Shown here one piece after another: positions 31,935-36,061 of a DNA stretch of 36,061 nucleotides. The stretch is from Chara braunii (lineage: Eukaryota > Streptophyta > Charophyceae > Charales > Characeae), in contig BFEA01000079.1 in the NCBI GenBank assembly GCA_003427395.1, positions 420,131 to 456,191 on the forward strand, read 5' to 3'. The number at the start of each line of letters is the position of its first letter. Positions within the stretch are counted from its first letter, which is position 1. The notes under the pieces were generated by a model. The model was not told the DNA's origin. It made no database searches and was given only the letters and a program-made list of their open reading frames with translations. The position numbers and the translations under genes were made by a program.

Positions 31935-33640
31935 GTAGGTACGTATTTGTACATGGGCACGTCACGGTGGATAGGAGGAGTAAGATGCATATAGACAACC
32001 GGAACGAAAATAATACAGGTCAAAACATTCATATATAGATGCAATTATATGAAGAAGAGTAATACAGTATCAGGTAGAAAAGAGAAAAAAACAAACAAAC
32101 AAAGAAGACATAGTGCAACACAAAGAACGCTGCAAAAATGCAAAGCACAGACGAAAAAAAAAAAAGGAGTCGGTTCGTTTTTTTTTTCTTTTCAACGCGT
32201 TTATCAAGGTTAATCAATGTTAACTCATATCGGAATTTATTCGTACAGGAGCACTTTCATGTTCAGGTGCACTTTTATGTTCTTGCGAATGTTTGATCGG
32301 GACCGGAACTTCTTTGAACTCCTATTGAGGTTAATTAACATGCCTCCTATTTTTTTTGCATTCCTCATTCGTTTCTTATGTTCGATTTATGATCCTATAT
32401 GCCCCTTAATTTTTTTTCAGGACCCCATGCAATAGAGTCATACGTACCTCGTCTATCCACGTTTGCCCTTAGTTATTTTCCGGCAGGGGTCACTTTTCTG
32501 TTCGGATAAATTTGTCACTGGGATCGGAAATTCTTTTGGCTCCAATCCACCGTAATCGAGGCGGCTCCTACTTGCGGTCAGCCTTAGGTATCCTAAGTCA
32601 GTCATCCGTCCACAAAAGATTTGAAAAAGGCAACATGTCTTCACCGACCTTTCCGAGCCCCGATCGCTAGGAAGTAGTCCGTAGTACCCATTCTCCTCGC
32701 CTGAGCACGAGGCCCAAATCTTAGAAGTAGGCGTTGACTCCACCGCAACAACATTGCACCACCCCCATAAATGGGTCTATGCGACATACCGCACCTCCCC
32801 CCAGCCAGCCTCGAAGGTCGTGGATCCAGGAAGAGTCATTCCTAGCGATCGAGGTTGGACAAATCGTTGATAGCCTCACCTTTCTTCTCCTCTTTTGCTT
32901 GGGCGACTTTGATGAAATAGGAGCAAAGGGGGTAGAGAACGGGACTTTTTGGAACAGGTCTAGGCGAGAGGAGGTCATTCAGGACAGCATGGGTGTCTTG
33001 GGAAAATGCTACGTTCATTGCCATTTTTATTCCTTCTTATCGGATTGGTTTCTTCTCCAATATTCATTCGAAATACATGGTGTGATCCAACCCGACCAAT
33101 AACACTTAATTTGCTTCACATAAGTGTTTGAGTGTTTTCAGCGGCCCATGTAGACCAATCATACGTACCTTGATTATTCTTGAGCATCCTTTGTTTTCCT
33201 TCAATAACGTTTACTGAAAGGCGGCTTAAGTTTATTGTTGTTTTTTAATCTTACTATCGAGACTCTTCCTTTCTAATTATTCATAAAATTCATATTATGA
33301 TATCACAGAACATTTAAGCCTACATTTCTTTTTTCCAAACTTCTTACTCATCTCAACCGGTTTTGAACATTATTTCATGTCTATATTTTAAGGGATACTC
33401 ACCTGATTGTCTTTTTAGAATAAGCAGAACAGTATAAGAACGAACACACAAAACCATACAATATTGACAAACACAATTTAACGAATGTTAGCAACTAAGC
33501 ATTAATATCATCTCCATTACCATAAACACGTACAACACGAGATCACATACCAATAAACCTCTAAGGTGACTTTTATTTGTATATATCAACAATATTTTCT
33601 TCCCATTCCATTAATAGTTATCAAGAAAATAAATGGGAAA
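31935..33640. other. No gene; AT-rich with diverged short repeats
   Basis: GCACTTTTATGTTC...GGGACCGGAACTTCTTTGA at about 32269 is echoed by TCACTTTTCTGTTC...GGGATCGGAAATTCTTTTG at about 32489. TCATACGTACCT recurs at about 32438 and 33159. The frames at 32453-32743 and 32734-33102 overlap on opposite strands without motifs. The 5' end of the Helitron may lie here but was not located. Confidence 0.5.
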
Positions 33641-33848
33641 AAAAAAAAAAAAAAAAACCGGATTAAATAAGAGAGACACAAAGAGAGACAGAAAGACGAC
33701 TTAAATAAGATAGAGAGAGCAATAAAGAGAGAGAAAAACATAGACATGAACGATTTAAATAAAAGACAAAGAGACGACTTAAATGTATATCTGTGTGTGT
33801 GTGTGTGTGTGCGTATGTGCGAGAGAGAGAGAGAGAGAGAGATGACTT

Positions 33849-33912
<64 letters not shown>

Positions 33913-33957
33913 AAAANAAAAAAAATTGAAGAATTCAATACTGAACAGTGGAAAAAA
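33641..33957. repeat. Poly-A, GA and GT microsatellites with a single N
   Basis: A-run (about 33638-33657), irregular AGAGAGAC, (GT)n at 33791-33811, two pure GA tracts (33820-33841, 33855-33905) and an A-run containing N at 33917. Confidence 0.95.
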
Positions 33958-34268
33958 AAAAAAACTTTCAAATCCAAATACAAAGATAGAAAGAGAGATA
34001 CATAAAAAAAATAAGGACAGATAGGTAAAAAAAATAAAAAATAGAGAATCTGATTCAAAGGAAGAGTAAGCGAGAAAGACAACAAAACCAAATTTAACTG
34101 TTTTATTGCAAAATCTTTCAAATATCATTACCTATCCTACTTAAATCGGAACATTCTTGTAGCTACCATACTCCACGTCACTATCACCCACCCTACTTCA
34201 ACCGTTCATATAACTTCTTTTAGTCTAACATAATTCACTTCCTATTCAATAGAAAACACAAATTTCAC

Positions 34269-34906
34269 TACACATCTACATCATCATTTCCACGCAGTCG
34301 CTTCCTCCTCTCTTCCATTGCCAACTCCTCCTGCTCACTAAGAATGGTATCCCCATCAGGATAAAGGTCCGTCGCATTGTCAGACGTAGGCCTAACAACC
34401 GTCAAATCATTAACCTTTTTATAATTCCCCCTCGTCATCTAGGTAAACTTGTGACACGAAGGACATGGACGCCTCAATGCTTCTATCAAGGCAAGCACCA
34501 TTTCCTGCAATCTTGTCTCATGTTTCATGTTGATGCTCGCTAGAGCATTCAACTCCTTTTTAATATTCGCCATCTCCTTCATAAACTGCGTTGGTGAATG
34601 AGCAGTAACGACATTCCCCAACAAAACTCTGAAAGTGTATAATTGTTCTTTGTAACCTCTGACCATGGCAGTTGTGAGTCCCTCCTCACATAGCTCGGGA
34701 AAATTTTGTCTGAATATAGAATTCATTAACTCTGCATGCGTCTCCTTGTACAAATGCCCAAGCGCAATCACTGTTCCCCTCAACTGATTATCACTCACCG
34801 GAAACTTCATCGCACTTTGTACCTCCATCAATGCATTCCTATGCACCAGCTCCACACCGACCATCCGTAATGATTCTAACATAACAATCAAACGCGTTTT
34901 CGGCAA
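34269..34906 (-). pseudogene. Broken coding region of unknown function
   Basis: A 155-codon frame ends in RRPCPSCHKFT at a TAG (34439-34441). The same frame then continues, without a shift, through TRGNYKKVNDLTVVRP and EELAMEERRKRLRG to a stop at 34269. The 5' end has no ATG, but TTATGTTAG near 34880 could be a splice acceptor, so this may be a last exon. The main part is predicted mostly helical. CPSCH could bind a metal. No family recognised. It is on the same strand as the Helitron and upstream of it, so it may belong to the same element. Confidence 0.5.
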
Positions 34907-35047
34907 TTAGTTTGTTAATTTCTTATTTCGTACCTTAAATAGTAGCGTTTCGTATATGGCGATCGGTATTAGGGTCTACTAGAGTTTAGATTACCATCTC
35001 ATTTTTTTATTGGTATATTCGTTGTTTTTTCTTTGTGCTCTCTGCAG
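34907..35047. other. Intron-like T-rich sequence before an acceptor
   Basis: T-rich stretch ending TTTTTTCTTTGTGCTCTCTGCAG at about 35025-35047, a good plus-strand polypyrimidine tract and AG acceptor. Confidence 0.45.
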
Positions 35048-35808
35048 ACAGACAAGTGTCTGGTGAAACTAATGCATTGGTCAACAGAGATGCCGAAAGG
35101 GGGGTGGAAGGATCATCGCGGTCTGCTGGGGAAGTGACTGGATATGATGATGCATTCGACCAAACTTTGATTAAAGATCACCTGAAAGAGAGGTAACTTG
35201 CAAAGTGTCAGGAATGGTACGACTATAGCCAAGGGAATGAAATTCATGAGAGAGAACAACGTCTCAATGGAAAGCAGCCTAAAGTGCAGTACAATGTAGA
35301 AGGTAAGTTTCCGAGTGACTTTGCATTGAAGACGATGTGTGGCCGCTACATGACAGACAATAAGGGTCTTCGATGAACTCAGGATGAGTTGCTCGGAATG
35401 TTGAAAAAGAAGGAGGAGGAAGTGATTGCATTGAGAAATGCATTTCAGAAAGTTGAGTTGAATGCAAGGGCAGTGGTCGAAAGTTTCATCGAAACAAAAC
35501 GAAGTGAAGAAGCAAGAGATTCCTCTGTATCCGGTGATGGCGTTCTGAAGAAGGAGGCGGATGCTGCTGAGAAGATGGACAGAGAGTTTAAGGAGTTAAT
35601 TTAATCTTCTATTAGAAACGAATTGTTGGACAATGTTTGTAAGCTAAGTACGAGAGTTAACCCGCATCTTTCACAAGAGCTTCAACATTTGCGTGACCGA
35701 TTAGAAAAAGCGAAAAGTGAGATAAGAAATGTGTTGTTAATGGGTGCCTTACCGTCAATTGATCCTTCTTTAGCCTCGGACCTCTTTGAGATTTCATCAA
35801 CTGATTGA
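35048..35808 (+). pseudogene. Broken coding region of unknown function, coiled-coil-rich
   Basis: One frame runs from the AG acceptor at 35047 to a TGA at 35806-35808, broken only by TAA 35194-35196, TGA 35374-35376 and TAA 35602-35604. All stops are in register and there are no shifts. Key stretches are CQEWYDYSQGNEIHEREQRL and GKFPSDFALKTMCGRYMTDN. A charged helical part (LLGMLKKKEEEVIALRNAFQ) and a C-terminal part with LRDRLEKAKSEI, both likely coiled coil, follow. The first stop lies in AG|GTAACT and another site AAG|GTAAGT follows at 35303, so some stops could be intronic instead of mutations. Family not recognised. Confidence 0.55.
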
Positions 35809-35861
35809 TTCATTCATGCACTCACAGACACATACACACCTATAGATTGATATAAACATGA

Positions 35862-35873
<12 letters not shown>

Positions 35874-35948
<75 letters not shown>
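35874..35948. repeat. (GA)n microsatellite
   Basis: About 75 bases of pure GA preceded by a short (AC)n. The Ser-Leu frame opposite is an artefact. Confidence 0.97.
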
Positions 35949-35952
<4 letters not shown>

Positions 35953-36061
35953 CTCCGTTTCGTCAACTCCATCGAACACCCGTTGAGTCCTCGACCTCAA
36001 ATTAGAAGCGGATGTGTGGATACAGGCAAGAAAAAAACACCGTCGCGTTAACTCCGTCGAG

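Overview
This is a eukaryotic nuclear window made almost entirely of repeats and dead transposable elements. No intact host gene, rRNA gene or CRISPR array was found. U6 snRNA-like copies with the plant-type 5' stem-loop (GTCCTTCGGGAC), a Helitron and a hAT element fit a green-lineage genome (plant or streptophyte alga), but this is an inference. Long microsatellites, one 613-base N gap, two single Ns and a Tn5/Nextera adapter show a draft short-read assembly.

Layout. 1-2800: GTAGAG minisatellite, GT and G-rich repeats, a diverged tandem duplication and a small TTAA-flanked MITE. 2802-4709 (-): decayed hAT transposase. 4710-15000: microsatellites, several tandem repeats, two foldback elements, tRNA-like relics, two assembly artefacts and the N gap. 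15082-17294 (-): a broken gene of unknown function, interrupted by a 522-bp palindromic MITE. 17374-31934 (-): one Helitron Rep/helicase gene split into two halves (N-terminal part 29310-31934, C-terminal part 17374-20600) by an 8,701-bp insertion at 20605-29305. 34269-36061: two more broken coding regions with in-frame stops and a GA repeat.

The most interesting object is the 8.7-kb insertion. It starts TGTCG and ends CGACA, is flanked by a 4-bp target duplication (ACGC), and removing it with one ACGC rejoins the Helitron frame exactly. I see no transposase, gag or pol in it and no LTR pair by eye. Inside are (i) two or three U6 snRNA-like copies about 300 bp apart; (ii) at least nine hairpins with a near-invariant 17-nt loop (GCTCTATAAGTTTAGGT) but different stems that stay self-complementary; (iii) five ~122-bp tandem repeats, each with its own hairpin; (iv) a nested MITE. 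This looks like a large element or locus carrying structured non-coding RNA or DNA, and I cannot assign it to a known family.

The coding remnants decay mainly by in-frame stops, several of which are consistent with C-to-T or G-to-A change, with few frameshifts. That fits mutation of methylated transposons.
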